This document shows positions 1-8,220 of a stretch of DNA of 64,000 nucleotides, one piece after another. Under the pieces are notes generated by a model. It searched no databases. It was not told the origin of the DNA and saw nothing but the letters and a program-made list of their open reading frames with translations. Position 1 is the stretch's first letter. Every line of letters starts with the position of its first letter. Source of the DNA: Halobacillus mangrovi (lineage in GTDB: Bacteria; Bacillota; Bacilli; Bacillales; Halobacillaceae). Position numbers and translations under genes: made by a program. The stretch spans positions 2,852,001 through 2,916,000 of the forward strand of contig NZ_CP020772.1 of assembly GCF_002097535.1 (NCBI RefSeq), in the 5' to 3' direction.

Positions 1-526
1 CGCCGTTATGATAAACAAAGACGTGACCGTAGCGAAAATCACAAAAAATTGCGCCACCGAGTTCTCTAATATCAGTAGGTGTTTGCACCCAACTCGACGT
101 TTTCTTATCAAAATCTCCAAGTTCTTGAAGCTCTCGATATTGCACTTCCGTCAAAATTTCTATCCCCATCGAGCTGGCCATATGCATAGCACTGTTGTCA
201 GGCTTATGTTTCTTTCTCGACTCTAGCGCTTCACGGTCGTAGCATACACTTCTGCGTCCTTTAGGACTTTCCGTTGAACAATCATAAAAAATGAATACGT
301 CATTCTCTTCGTCATAGTCAATAACATCCGGTTCACCACCGGTTTTCTCCATTTCATTGAGGGACCACAGTTTTTCTTTATTAGTCTCTAACTTAGCTTT
401 GACGTTCTCCCATTCCATACCTTTATGGCGGTTCACGTTTTTCTCAAAACGGTCTTTTAACACTGTAAGTAATTCTTCTTTTTGTTCTAGTGGCAAGTCA
501 TTGCTGTTTTTACGTTTCATTGTCAT
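1..526 (-). CDS. DUF4256 family protein (3' end outside window)
   Basis: About 175 codons run from ATG 526 to the window edge without a stop, so the C-terminus is missing. A second in-frame ATG at 520 also fits the GGGGGAAGGA ribosome site. The protein reads KLWSLNEMEKTGGEPDV, then FYDCSTESPKGRRSVCYDRE, then SSWVQTPTDIRELGGAIFCD, which I recognise as the conserved core of DUF4256, a soluble family of about 185 residues common in Firmicutes. The function of the family is not known to me. No signal peptide or membrane segment is visible. It starts 25 bp from the stop of the neighbouring VOC gene on the same strand, so the two may share a transcript. Confidence 0.85.
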   Translation of the reverse strand, partial: MTMKRKNSNDLPLEQKEELLTVLKDRFEKNVNRHKGMEWENVKAKLETNKEKLWSLNEMEKTGGEPDVIDYDEENDVFIFYDCSTESPKGRRSVCYDREALESRKKHKPDNSAMHMASSMGIEILTEVQYRELQELGDFDKKTSSWVQTPTDIRELGGAIFCDFRYGHVFVYHNG

Positions 527-550
527 GTCCTTCCCCCTTATTAGATTTCC

Positions 551-892
551 TTATTCAAAGTAACACACTTGCAATTTATTACCATCCAAGTCGTAAAAAT
601 CAAAAAAATGACTTACATCATCGTTATGTAGTGGATCTATTTGTACACCCTGACTTTTTAAACTTGAATAAGTGTCCTCAATATTTTTTGAAAAGAATAT
701 TGGATAACTCTGATTCGTACTCATAGAGGTTAATCCCTCTTCAATCGTTAGTGGCACACCATTTCCAACGCTTAAAACTCGATATCCGTTACCCTCGAAT
801 GCAACTCCGAATCCTAAGACTTCCTGATACCAATTACTGGATTTCTCTACGTCCTTTACTTTTATACAAACGGTGTCCAATCGATCAATCAT
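551..892 (-). CDS. VOC (glyoxalase/bleomycin-resistance fold) family protein
   Basis: 113 residues from ATG 892, chosen over an upstream ATG at 910 because TTAGGAGG lies 6-8 bases before it. One vicinal-oxygen-chelate module is visible: DTVCIKVKDVEKSSNWYQEV at the start, LGFGVAFEGN, and a C-terminal FFDFYDLDGNKLQVCYFE strand that carries the usual metal-ligand glutamate. Members bind a metal or a hydrophobic drug and include dioxygenases, isomerases and drug-binding proteins. The exact substrate cannot be read from the sequence. It is cytoplasmic. The gene directly precedes the DUF4256 gene on the same strand. Confidence 0.85.
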   Translation of the reverse strand: MIDRLDTVCIKVKDVEKSSNWYQEVLGFGVAFEGNGYRVLSVGNGVPLTIEEGLTSMSTNQSYPIFFSKNIEDTYSSLKSQGVQIDPLHNDDVSHFFDFYDLDGNKLQVCYFE

Positions 893-1090
893 GTGGTACC
901 TCCTAATCAATCATGGTCTATACTAGTATTTCTTTCTATTCAAGATAAACCCTTTATTTTTGGGCTTATTCTACCTTGTCTTAGAGAACTTGAAAATTTA
1001 TTTATTTCGACAGCGGCTTACGACACCTATTCTCCAGTTACTAAAAGTATAATATTTCCATGCTAACTAAGGAATGGTGGAGGATAGAGA

Positions 1091-1837
1091 ATGCTACTAA
1101 GAAAAACCGCATTTGCATTAGGGATTTTGGGAATGAGTTTTAGTTTGTTGGTGATGCCGACAGAAGCTGCACAGAACGAAGCAATTATTATTAACAAAAG
1201 TAACAACCAACTAGCTTTTTATGAAAACGGTACTTTACAAAAAGTGTTTCCTGTAGCAACTGGAAGAACGAGGAGTTTAACTCCGGAAGGGAAATTTTCT
1301 TTAGTAAATAAGGTTAAAAACAGGCCATGGTATAAAGAAAACATTCCAGGTGGAGATCCTCGCAATCCACTAGGCGCGCGGTGGCTGGGGATAAAAGTTC
1401 CTGGAGATTGGGGACATACATCGGGAAATCTTTATGGAGTGCATGGAACAAATGATCCGGCCTCAATTGGAACCTACGCTTCCAGCGGTTGTATCCGTAT
1501 GTATAACAAAGATGTAATCTGGCTGTATGATCGTGCGGATAAGAATATTCCTGTCTACATTACAAGCTCTTCTTCATCCTTCACTACGTTAGCGCAAAAT
1601 TATGGGGTGGGTAAAGCCAAAAAAGTAGTCGCAGAATATGAAACCTTTAACGAGACCTTAAGATATGGCAGTAAAGGGGAATCAGTAAAAATTCTCCAGA
1701 GAAAACTTGACATTAGCGTTGATGGGTCTTTTGGAAAACAAACCTTATCTGCTGTAAAGAAATTTCAAAAATCAAAAGGGTTAATCGCTGATGGGGTTGT
1801 AGGACCAAAAACTAGGAAAGCCTTATTCAGTCATTAG
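1091..1837 (+). CDS. Secreted L,D-transpeptidase (YkuD domain) with C-terminal peptidoglycan-binding domain
   Basis: 248 residues. A signal peptide (residues 1-26, cleavage likely after TEA) is followed by a YkuD catalytic domain (about 30-158). His118 in GVHGTND and Cys134 in SSGCIRMYN give the expected HxGT...SxGCxR active site. Residues 190-246 form a PG_binding_1 module (LRYGSKGESVKILQRKL, VDGSFGKQTLSAVKKFQ). YkuD enzymes make 3-3 cross-links or attach proteins in peptidoglycan and act outside the membrane. GGAGGATAGAG precedes the ATG. Monocistronic on the plus strand. A second, cytoplasm-type L,D-transpeptidase with a LysM domain lies at 15207. Confidence 0.93.
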   Translation: MLLRKTAFALGILGMSFSLLVMPTEAAQNEAIIINKSNNQLAFYENGTLQKVFPVATGRTRSLTPEGKFSLVNKVKNRPWYKENIPGGDPRNPLGARWLGIKVPGDWGHTSGNLYGVHGTNDPASIGTYASSGCIRMYNKDVIWLYDRADKNIPVYITSSSSSFTTLAQNYGVGKAKKVVAEYETFNETLRYGSKGESVKILQRKLDISVDGSFGKQTLSAVKKFQKSKGLIADGVVGPKTRKALFSH

Positions 1838-2209
1838 CATCAATGGTCAACAAAAACATCCGCATCACCCTATATGCAGGTTAAATTTATTGTTCTTTCT
1901 AAATACAGTTTAAGAAAATCAGTTTATCTAGATTTGATTCCCAATTGCAATCCCAACGATCATTCCAATTATGAGAAAGTTGTTCATGTACTTAACTCCT
2001 TTTCATTCTGTCCTATTTTGATTACGAATAAATTTGGTTAAGCGTTTCACTCAACGACTAACTATAAGATGCCTTATCTATGTAGTGCCTCACCATGTCT
2101 TTTGCAAATGTAGCTATGAAAAAGGGAATCAACATATCTAACATCAGCTGAATAAGGAAATTCAAAAAAGCACCCTAAAGCCTAGATTGATCAGAGTCAT
2201 TATTCTAAA
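1838..2209. other. Intergenic region with one possible 19-codon peptide
   Basis: No long reading frame. On the minus strand AAAGGAGTTAAGTAC precedes ATG 1987 and a 19-codon frame ending at 1928 that would give MNNFLIIGMIVGIAIGNQI, a single hydrophobic helix. The ribosome site is good but nothing else supports expression. The rest is AT-rich with no terminator or repeat that I can see. Confidence 0.35.
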
Positions 2210-2251
2210 ACAGAAGAAAAACCGTTCCATGTAAAAGTCACATGGAACGGT
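2210..2251 (-). terminator. Rho-independent terminator of the Gfo/Idh gene
   Basis: An 11-bp inverted repeat (ACCGTTCCATG and its complement) overlaps the stop codon. On the minus strand it is followed by GGTTTTTCTTC. Confidence 0.85.
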
Positions 2252-3245
2252 ATGTTTCTCCTATATTTTCCTGATAATACTCTTTGACAAGCTCATCCAT
2301 GACCTTGTTGGTACGAAACGCTGTTTTACCAGTGCTTGGACAAGTCCCCACCCCACGTAATTCATTAACAACCGTTTGAATATGAGCGTGTTGGATATGT
2401 TTAGGATGCTCGATATAAAAAGACTCTTCCTGGGAGTCGGTTAATAGAATAATTGGCTTGTCATCAAACGTAGAAAACTGGATTTCTCCTTTTGTACCGA
2501 CAATACGGTTATCGTCTTCATTTTTATAAGAAGAGAAATTCCAAACCCCAGTCCCAACAGCCCCACTTTCAAACTTCCATACCCCACTTACGGTATCTTC
2601 CGCTGGATAGGAATTGGCCAGATTAAGACCAAACCCCTTTACATCATTCAAAGGTCCAAGCAGATAATCAAAAAGATCTAAAGTGTGAGAGCCTACATCG
2701 TAAAATAATCCTGCTCCACTTTTTTCAGGTATAACTCTCCAAGGCCATTCACCATTCTCATCTGTTTGAACGATTTGTTGAGTCTGCTGAATAGAAACAA
2801 ATCGTACTTCTCCAATCGTACCTTCTTCAATTAACTCTTTCACTTTCAGGAACCTTGGCAGAGATCTTCTATAGTAGGCAACAAATAACGGCACTTTATA
2901 CCTTTCACATGTATGTATCATTTCTGCACATTCTTCCGAATTATTGGCCATTGGTTTTTCCACATACACCGGCTTTCCTGCTTGGGCTGCCATAATCGTA
3001 TATTCTTTATGTGAAGAAGGTGGAGTGGCTATATAAACAGCATCTACTTCGTCATCATGCACCAAATCCTCTGCTCTATCATACCATTTTGGCACTCCAT
3101 GACGTTCCGCATAATCTTTTGCCTTTTCTCCATTCCTCCTCATCACAGCTTGCAGAGCACTGTTTTCGATCAGTTGAAAAGCGGGTCCACTTTTAACTTC
3201 CGTGACGTCCCCGCATCCTATAATGCCCCATCTTATCCTTTTCAT
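2238..3245 (-). CDS. Gfo/Idh/MocA family NAD(P)-dependent oxidoreductase
   Basis: 335 residues. The N-terminal Rossmann fold has WGIIGCGDVTEVKSG (residues 6-20), and the family signature EKPMANN gives the catalytic Lys97. The C-terminal half is the GFO_IDH_MocA_C alpha/beta domain with DVGSHTLDLFDYLLG. Members oxidise or reduce sugars, inositols or amino-sugar nucleotides with NAD(P). The substrate is not predictable here. A GGGAGG ribosome site lies 7 bases before ATG. It has its own terminator, and no sugar transporter lies beside it, so it looks monocistronic. Confidence 0.9.
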   Translation of the reverse strand: MKRIRWGIIGCGDVTEVKSGPAFQLIENSALQAVMRRNGEKAKDYAERHGVPKWYDRAEDLVHDDEVDAVYIATPPSSHKEYTIMAAQAGKPVYVEKPMANNSEECAEMIHTCERYKVPLFVAYYRRSLPRFLKVKELIEEGTIGEVRFVSIQQTQQIVQTDENGEWPWRVIPEKSGAGLFYDVGSHTLDLFDYLLGPLNDVKGFGLNLANSYPAEDTVSGVWKFESGAVGTGVWNFSSYKNEDDNRIVGTKGEIQFSTFDDKPIILLTDSQEESFYIEHPKHIQHAHIQTVVNELRGVGTCPSTGKTAFRTNKVMDELVKEYYQENIGETYRSM

Positions 3246-3352
3246 TTAGATGCCTCCCTGAATAGCTCTTTTTATTTAAAAACAACAGCAAGCTTTCTGG
3301 GACATTACCCTTCCGTAGATAAAGTTACACTAGGGAAACTGCAAATAGATCT

Positions 3353-3805
3353 CTACCTTAAAACCTTATACTTCTTCAATATTTTTATATAGAGGAACGC
3401 TACAATAAACCCAGCTAAATAGGTGACAAATGTCCAGAAAATGTTCCAACCATTAGAATAAAGGATTTTACCTGACCAAACAGCCAAAAGTTCCATAAAG
3501 GTGGTGATGAACGAAAATAGAAAAATAAGCAGAGGAGTTTTGACTATTTCCTTTACTTTTATGTAACCAAACAAACAGGACAACAAGGGGAAATAACCGA
3601 TTTTATAAGGAAACGCCGACAAGGAAGGATTATGTTCAAAAGTCGGAGAAACATCCCAAAAAAATCCAAAACCCCAATCGCTGCCCACGAATGCAATGGC
3701 TACCCCTATTGGGTACATCAATGTTATTAATGGGGGATTTTTTTTGAATAAGTATCCGATTATTATCCCGGGAAGAAGTAGACCGCACAATACATTGATC
3801 CACAT
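3353..3805 (-). CDS. CBO0543-like small integral membrane protein
   Basis: 150 residues with about five membrane segments: the N-terminal MWINVLCGLLLPGIIIG helix, one near 28-48, one near 64-80, one near 90-110 and one near 122-144. The tail is basic (KILKKYKVLR). The layout and the SDWGFGFFWDVSP segment recall the CBO0543 family of Firmicutes, whose role is unknown. AAAAGGAG lies 10 bases before ATG. No convincing terminator. The assignment rests on memory of the family pattern, so only the membrane topology is firm. Confidence 0.7.
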   Translation of the reverse strand: MWINVLCGLLLPGIIIGYLFKKNPPLITLMYPIGVAIAFVGSDWGFGFFWDVSPTFEHNPSLSAFPYKIGYFPLLSCLFGYIKVKEIVKTPLLIFLFSFITTFMELLAVWSGKILYSNGWNIFWTFVTYLAGFIVAFLYIKILKKYKVLR

Positions 3806-4000
3806 AGATGAGAGCTCCTTTTACTTTTATTATTTAGTATTCCTTAATAGGAGCTATCTATTATAAAAGCTATATCTCTAATCCGAGTCTTTTACAGTTC
3901 ATAAAGTCGAAGGCAACTCTTAAAGCTAACTTAAATTGAATTTAAATTATGGTATAGATGTCACTGCTAAAATGTTGAACAGTTTTCCCTTTAGTGAATA

Positions 4001-4576
4001 TTAAAAGTTAACTTTTATAACCCCAGTTTCTTTTTGAAAATCATTTCTTGTGAATTCTCTACCGATAAGCAGCTGACTATACGACGTTATCGTTCCATCG
4101 TGAGAAACTATATAGATCCTTTTATTTTCAAATTGTTTGCACCATTTCAGGAAATCCTTCGCTAATACTTTAAACTTTTTATCGGGTAATTTATTTATAC
4201 CTTCATACCACCACTCATTAGATCGTTCCTCTTCGATGTGTAAACCAGAGAAGTCCTCTTTTATTATTTCCTTTGAGAGAATTTCATCGCAAGGAAGCGT
4301 CTGCCACTCTGATTTTTGAGTAAACATTCTTGGAGAAACTAAAGGGCTTACTATTTTGCTACACTTGATATCTTCACTCCAAATTCGTGCTGTCTGTAAT
4401 GTTCTTCTCGTTGGACTAATTATTATCACATCTGCTTTTGATAAAGGAAATTGTTTTTTTAGTGATTTAGCTTGAATGGTCCCTTCCTCAGTTAAGTCGG
4501 GATCTGACGTATGTAAACTTTCAGGTAAATTCAAGGTATGCTCTCCTTGTCCGTGTCTTATAAATACTAGCTCCAC
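4001..4576 (-). CDS. Histidine phosphatase superfamily (phosphoglycerate-mutase-like) protein
   Basis: 191 residues from a GTG start at 4576, preceded by AAGGAG at 7 bases. The phosphohistidine motif is FIRHGQGEHT (His8, with Arg7). SPTRRTLQTA supplies the second arginine, and IVSHDGTI gives the second catalytic histidine (His159). The family removes phosphate from small metabolites or proteins through a phosphohistidine intermediate. At 191 residues it matches the compact bacterial broad-specificity branch rather than glycolytic mutase. Cytoplasmic. The substrate is unknown. No partner gene is visible. Confidence 0.88.
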   Translation of the reverse strand: MELVFIRHGQGEHTLNLPESLHTSDPDLTEEGTIQAKSLKKQFPLSKADVIIISPTRRTLQTARIWSEDIKCSKIVSPLVSPRMFTQKSEWQTLPCDEILSKEIIKEDFSGLHIEEERSNEWWYEGINKLPDKKFKVLAKDFLKWCKQFENKRIYIVSHDGTITSYSQLLIGREFTRNDFQKETGVIKVNF

Positions 4577-4948
4577 CGAAACACTCCTTTTTTAAAAATT
4601 TCTCCAACCAAACTGCAACCATAGTGAAAAAGCGAACTTCCTTATTGAACAAGCGCCACGAATTCTTTAACACTTGAAACTGAGAAAATCTAGATCCACT
4701 CTGCTGAACCTGACAATTCTGATAAAACATCACACTATTCTGTTTTTTTAGATGAAAAAAGGGTACATTCCTGCTAAAACCAGAAAATATTTGTAACTAA
4801 TTACCATTTATGCCTTCTAAAAAATCATATGGTTGCTTAAAAATGTAAAGAAGATGGTTTGGCTCTTGAATTTCCATTATTAAGCCCATTTTAGATTTCT
4901 ATATAGAAGGATTAAGATTTACACTTATTTTTAGGAGGCAGACAAACG
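4577..4948. other. Intergenic region
   Basis: Between a leftward phosphatase gene and a rightward transporter gene, so it must hold two promoters. No clear -35/-10 pair was pinned down. A 19-base string at 4639-4657 recurs with two changes at 6235-6253. Nothing else stands out. Confidence 0.4.
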
Positions 4949-5872
4949 ATGAGGTCTGTAGGTATAAGCTTAGTTATCCTTGCAGCTATATTCTGGGGCA
5001 TTAGTGGGGGAATCGCAAATATATTAATGAACAAGGGCTGGGATCCTATTGTGATTTCCCTTTATCGAGGTACTGTTGGCTTTGTATGTTTTTTTGCATG
5101 GTTTCTTTTACGCTTTAAACAAAATTGGACCTCCTCTACTCGTTTATACATATGGTCCTTATTAGCTGGAATTGGTGTTGCAGGGAATTTCACTTTTTAT
5201 TTTCTCACGATCCAAGCTTCAAGTGTGGCTATTGCTGCTACTTTAATGTACACAGCACCGGTGTTCGTCCTTGTCATCTCTTTTTTATTACGAATAGAAC
5301 CTTCAACTTGGTTTAAATGGGGATGCATATCGGGTGTACTTATGGGGATTATCATGCTTACAGGTGCCTACAATACCCATTCGATATCAGTGGGTTTTAT
5401 AGGGGTATCATTCGGGCTTGCTGCCGGCCTTTCCTATGCACTATTTATATTCGGATTTAAACATGCCTCCTCTATTGGAAAGCCACAGACCACCTTAACC
5501 ATCGCGTTCTTTTCATTTTGTCTCATCCTTTCACTTGTAGCAGACATTGATGAAGCCGCTAGTGTGGTGACGTCAAACGACATAGGTTGGTTTCTCTTAT
5601 TGGGGATCCTGGGTGCTGGAGTTTCATTTATATTTTATGTGATTGGCATTCAGTGGACTGCTCCAACTACTGCTTCAATGGTCGCTATGGTTGAGCCGGT
5701 AACAGCTTCATTATTCGGTTTCCTGCTTATCGGAGACCATTTGTCCATCATTCAACTTCTTGGAATGGTGCTCATCCTGGTTACGGTTATCGTACTTAGC
5801 GTGAAGAAGCCTCCTCACCCTCAATATGGGCAAGAACCCCTTCATTTTTGCGAACATGAAAATCGTAACTAA
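4949..5872 (+). CDS. EamA/DMT-family transporter
   Basis: 307 residues with ten predicted membrane helices in two EamA repeats (about 6-138 and 150-286). The second repeat has the typical VAMVEPVTASLFGFLLIGDHLS motif. DMT exporters move amino acids, sugars or other metabolites across the cytoplasmic membrane. The substrate cannot be told from sequence. AGGAGG lies 10 bases before ATG. The C-terminal 20 residues are polar and cytoplasmic. It is a single gene with no regulator beside it. A possible stem (GCGATAG with complement) near 6052-6076 lacks a T-run, so its end is not certain. Confidence 0.9.
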   Translation: MRSVGISLVILAAIFWGISGGIANILMNKGWDPIVISLYRGTVGFVCFFAWFLLRFKQNWTSSTRLYIWSLLAGIGVAGNFTFYFLTIQASSVAIAATLMYTAPVFVLVISFLLRIEPSTWFKWGCISGVLMGIIMLTGAYNTHSISVGFIGVSFGLAAGLSYALFIFGFKHASSIGKPQTTLTIAFFSFCLILSLVADIDEAASVVTSNDIGWFLLLGILGAGVSFIFYVIGIQWTAPTTASMVAMVEPVTASLFGFLLIGDHLSIIQLLGMVLILVTVIVLSVKKPPHPQYGQEPLHFCEHENRN

Positions 5873-6343
5873 CAGGTTGCCTAAATTGTTCAGCACTAAA
5901 TGGTTGTCCAAGTGAACCTTTGTGGAATGTTTCTTTACTATATATGTATTTCGAAGATCTGGGCTATTCTAAAATAATCATTATGGTTTGACGAACTTTA
6001 ATACATTTTATTAAAGTTCTTGCTGTACTGACCTACTTCGTAACTCCATAAGCGATAGCCACCTTGTAACTATCGCCCTCTAAATTTGAAGAGTCGTATT
6101 TAGATTTGTTACATGAAGGCTGATTCATAATGAAGAAAATTTCAGATACTAATTCCAATAATCGGACCCAATCCAATAATTAAAAGGATCTTAGAAACAC
6201 TGATCACTACTTAATACAAAGAAAGGGACAGCTATCCTTATTGAATAATCGCCCCTTTATCTGAAAGACTCTGTATCGAGATAAACCAAGCTTTTACAAG
6301 AGAGAGTTTTGACTCACACATAAACCACGTAGGGATATCGTGT
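5873..6343. other. Intergenic region between convergent genes
   Basis: Holds an 7-bp stem GCGATAG/CTATCGC at 6052-6076 without a T-run, a short hydrophobic minus-strand frame (residues ISVSKILLIIGLGPIIGISI, about 6140-6208) without a ribosome site, and the 19-base dispersed string at 6235-6253. No gene supported. Confidence 0.35.
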
Positions 6344-6691
6344 CTAGACTTTTTGTAAGTGGGTATTTTTAAAATTATTTGGATACTTCAAACCGTAGCC
6401 GAATGTTCTATCCATTCCAATGTGGGCAATCCAAATAAGACTTACTTCCAACATCAATTCTTGTTTGATAATCAGACTAAGCATGATGAGTAATAATGGG
6501 ATGATATACGTATGCCCCATGTTATAAATAATTGATCCTGTTGCATTATTAATTAAGTAACCCAACATAGATATATCTGGCACAAGTAAACAAAGGAAGA
6601 ATTGCCCCCAACTCCCGTTTATTTGAGCATAAAAATATACAGAAACTAGTAATACAATGAGTCCTTCAATATGCAATAATATTTTGCTCAT
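6344..6691 (-). CDS. DUF4260 family membrane protein
   Basis: 115 residues with four membrane helices. The family hallmarks are PDISMLGYLIN in the middle, YNMGHTYIIPLLL, and a C-terminal WIAHIGMDRTFGYGLKYP, which I recognise as DUF4260. The family is annotated only as a small integral membrane protein of unknown role. GGGGGGAG lies 6 bases before ATG. No operon partner. The homology call is from the conserved WIAHIGxDRxxGYGLKYP ending. Confidence 0.85.
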   Translation of the reverse strand: MSKILLHIEGLIVLLVSVYFYAQINGSWGQFFLCLLVPDISMLGYLINNATGSIIYNMGHTYIIPLLLIMLSLIIKQELMLEVSLIWIAHIGMDRTFGYGLKYPNNFKNTHLQKV

Positions 6692-7192
6692 TAAACTCCC
6701 CCCATTTCACCGACTCCTATATTTACGTAATTTAACAGATTGTGTTTCAAAATCTCGAATTAATAATCCAAAAAATCATATCTCTCAGCTTAGACATAAA
6801 GGAGGCCTAATTCATGCCGGAATATCGCCCTGTTTGTTTAAAACTCGAAATTGAATATTTAACTCAATACTCATTTGATACTAACCTTGCTATACTTTGG
6901 GCAAGTAATTCGAGACTTTCTATATGAGATTAGCTTTTAAAGGCTTCAAGTATCACCCCTTTACTTGAAGCCCCGAATTCAAGATAGCTTACCTTCTGCG
7001 AGACATTTTTTAAGTCGGTAGGTTAATGATCTACATTTTCCAACCTAATATCCATTTAGCAGGCAACTTAATACCCACATTCCTCAACGCTACAAAATAT
7101 TGACCTTGGGTGTATACCTTCATTCTGAAATACGGAATTTAGGAATTCTAAATCACTTAGTTGCCCCCCCTATTTGAATTGTTACCGTATAC
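6692..7192. other. Intergenic region with one hairpin
   Basis: A stem CTTCAAGTA/TACTTGAAG at about 6948-6968 could end the methyltransferase transcript that arrives from the right, but its T-run is weak. No reading frame with a ribosome site was found. Confidence 0.4.
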
Positions 7193-7747
7193 TCAACTGT
7201 CTTTTTTCACGATATACATATGATAGCGAGTGTTGAATTCCGGGTAGTCTGTATAGCGGTCAGCAAGTACTTCCCACTCGAACTCCATCTCATCCAGCAC
7301 ACGCTTCAAGTATGTCTCTCTCTTTTCCCCTTGCATCATGAAAATGGCCAACACCCCACTATTTTTCAACTCTGAAGCAATACGCTGGACGAACTTCGTT
7401 TCGTTTTCGACATCCTTTTTATAAAAATGCAGCATCGAATCCAGCAGGACAATATCGTATTCCGCAGCTACTGGGTACGTGTAAACATCTCCTAATTTCC
7501 CGGTTACGTTCAACTGCTCGTCACGGGCGGCTTGATTCATTTGATCGAGCCCGACAGTGGAGACATCGACGCCTGTCACTGTGTACCTTAACCTTCCTAA
7601 GCTTAATGAATCTCTGCCTTGTCCGCATCCTAGATCAAGGACATGCCCTTTCGGCTCGTATGCCTCAAAGAATGCCACAAGTCCATGGTAGGGGTTTCCG
7701 AAATAATGCTGTTCTTGATAATGTGCATCGTAGAGTGGTTTCGTCAT
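7193..7747 (-). CDS. Class I SAM-dependent methyltransferase (TehB/UbiE-like)
   Basis: 184 residues from ATG 7747; GGTGGAG sits 5 bases upstream and the ATG overlaps the TGA of the preceding 55-codon gene (ATGA), so the pair is translationally coupled. SAM-binding motif I is VLDLGCGQGRDSLSLG (about 37-52), followed by VTGVDVS (motif post-I) and DIVLLDSMLHF (motif II). The N-terminus YDAHYQEQHYFGNPYHGLV matches the TehB/thiopurine-type group. Target is unknown. Cytoplasmic. Confidence 0.88.
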   Translation of the reverse strand: MTKPLYDAHYQEQHYFGNPYHGLVAFFEAYEPKGHVLDLGCGQGRDSLSLGRLRYTVTGVDVSTVGLDQMNQAARDEQLNVTGKLGDVYTYPVAAEYDIVLLDSMLHFYKKDVENETKFVQRIASELKNSGVLAIFMMQGEKRETYLKRVLDEMEFEWEVLADRYTDYPEFNTRYHMYIVKKDS

Positions 7748-7911
7748 GATGCTCCACCGCATTCCCAATCATCCATAGCCATTTCATGGTTTATTGCAGA
7801 GGCGACTTCATACCTTTTACTCTCAGCCTTTAGCAGCGCATTCTTCCTGTCGCTGATGACGTATAAGCCCTTCACAGCCGTTTCCGCTCCTTCTATTCTA
7901 TGATCCTTCAT
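7744..7911 (-). CDS. Small 55-residue protein coupled to the methyltransferase
   Basis: 55 codons from ATG 7911 to TGA 7744-7746. TAAAGGAG lies 9 bases upstream and the stop overlaps the methyltransferase start as ATGA. The product begins MKDHRIEGAETAVKGLYVIS and ends MAMDDWECGGAS. It is charged, has no membrane segment, and I do not recognise a family. The strong ribosome site, the start-stop overlap and the lack of rare-looking codons support a real gene rather than a leader. It may be a partner or modification target of the methyltransferase, but that is inference from position only. Confidence 0.75.
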   Translation of the reverse strand: MKDHRIEGAETAVKGLYVISDRKNALLKAESKRYEVASAINHEMAMDDWECGGAS

Positions 7912-8124
7912 ATCTCACAACTCCTTTAACACAATAAGTCTACTAAGAATTTTTTCTCGCTTGCTTAACGCTTCTCCTCTAAAAAGGACATATCCTTCTT
8001 TTAATATCTCGATCATGTGATATCTCTATAGACCAGGATTTTAAACTTGGTTAAAAAGCCAGTAATTTTTTAATATCAACCATTATGCTTAATTTCTAAC
8101 ACAACTTTAAGGCTGTGTTTTATT

Positions 8125-8139
8125 GTTCTAAATTAGAAC
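8125..8139. promoter_or_regulatory. Perfect 15-bp dyad upstream of the ncRNA promoter
   Basis: GTTCTAAATTAGAAC is a perfect inverted repeat about a central A. It lies 12 bp before the Rex/Fnr-like palindrome and roughly 90 bp before the likely transcription start. The cognate regulator is unknown. Confidence 0.5.
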
Positions 8140-8150
8140 GCTTAGCTAAC

Positions 8151-8168
8151 TTGTGAATTAATTCACAA
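8151..8168. promoter_or_regulatory. Rex- or Fnr/Crp-type operator
   Basis: TTGTGAATTAATTCACAA is a perfect 18-bp palindrome. It fits the Rex consensus TTGTGAA-N4-TTCACAA exactly and also the Crp/Fnr consensus TGTGA-N6-TCACA. Its centre lies about 61 bp before the start expected from the TATAAT at 8209, a spacing typical of class I activation by Crp/Fnr proteins. Which regulator binds is not decided by sequence. Confidence 0.65.
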
Positions 8169-8179
8169 ATATGCCACAA

Positions 8180-8214
8180 TTGATTCCGTTCACACCGCTT
8201 TTTCGTAGTATAAT
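8180..8214 (+). promoter_or_regulatory. Promoter of the large ncRNA
   Basis: A perfect -10 box TATAAT occupies 8209-8214. No good -35 lies at 16-18 bp. TTGATT at 8180 is 23 bp away and TTCACA at 8189 is 14 bp away. A strong -10 with a poor -35 suits an activated promoter. Start expected near 8221. Confidence 0.6.
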
Positions 8215-8220
8215 AAAAGT

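Noticed and set aside
4521..4733. 70-codon minus-strand frame upstream of the histidine phosphatase
   Set aside because: Overlaps the real gene start in another frame and has no ribosome site.
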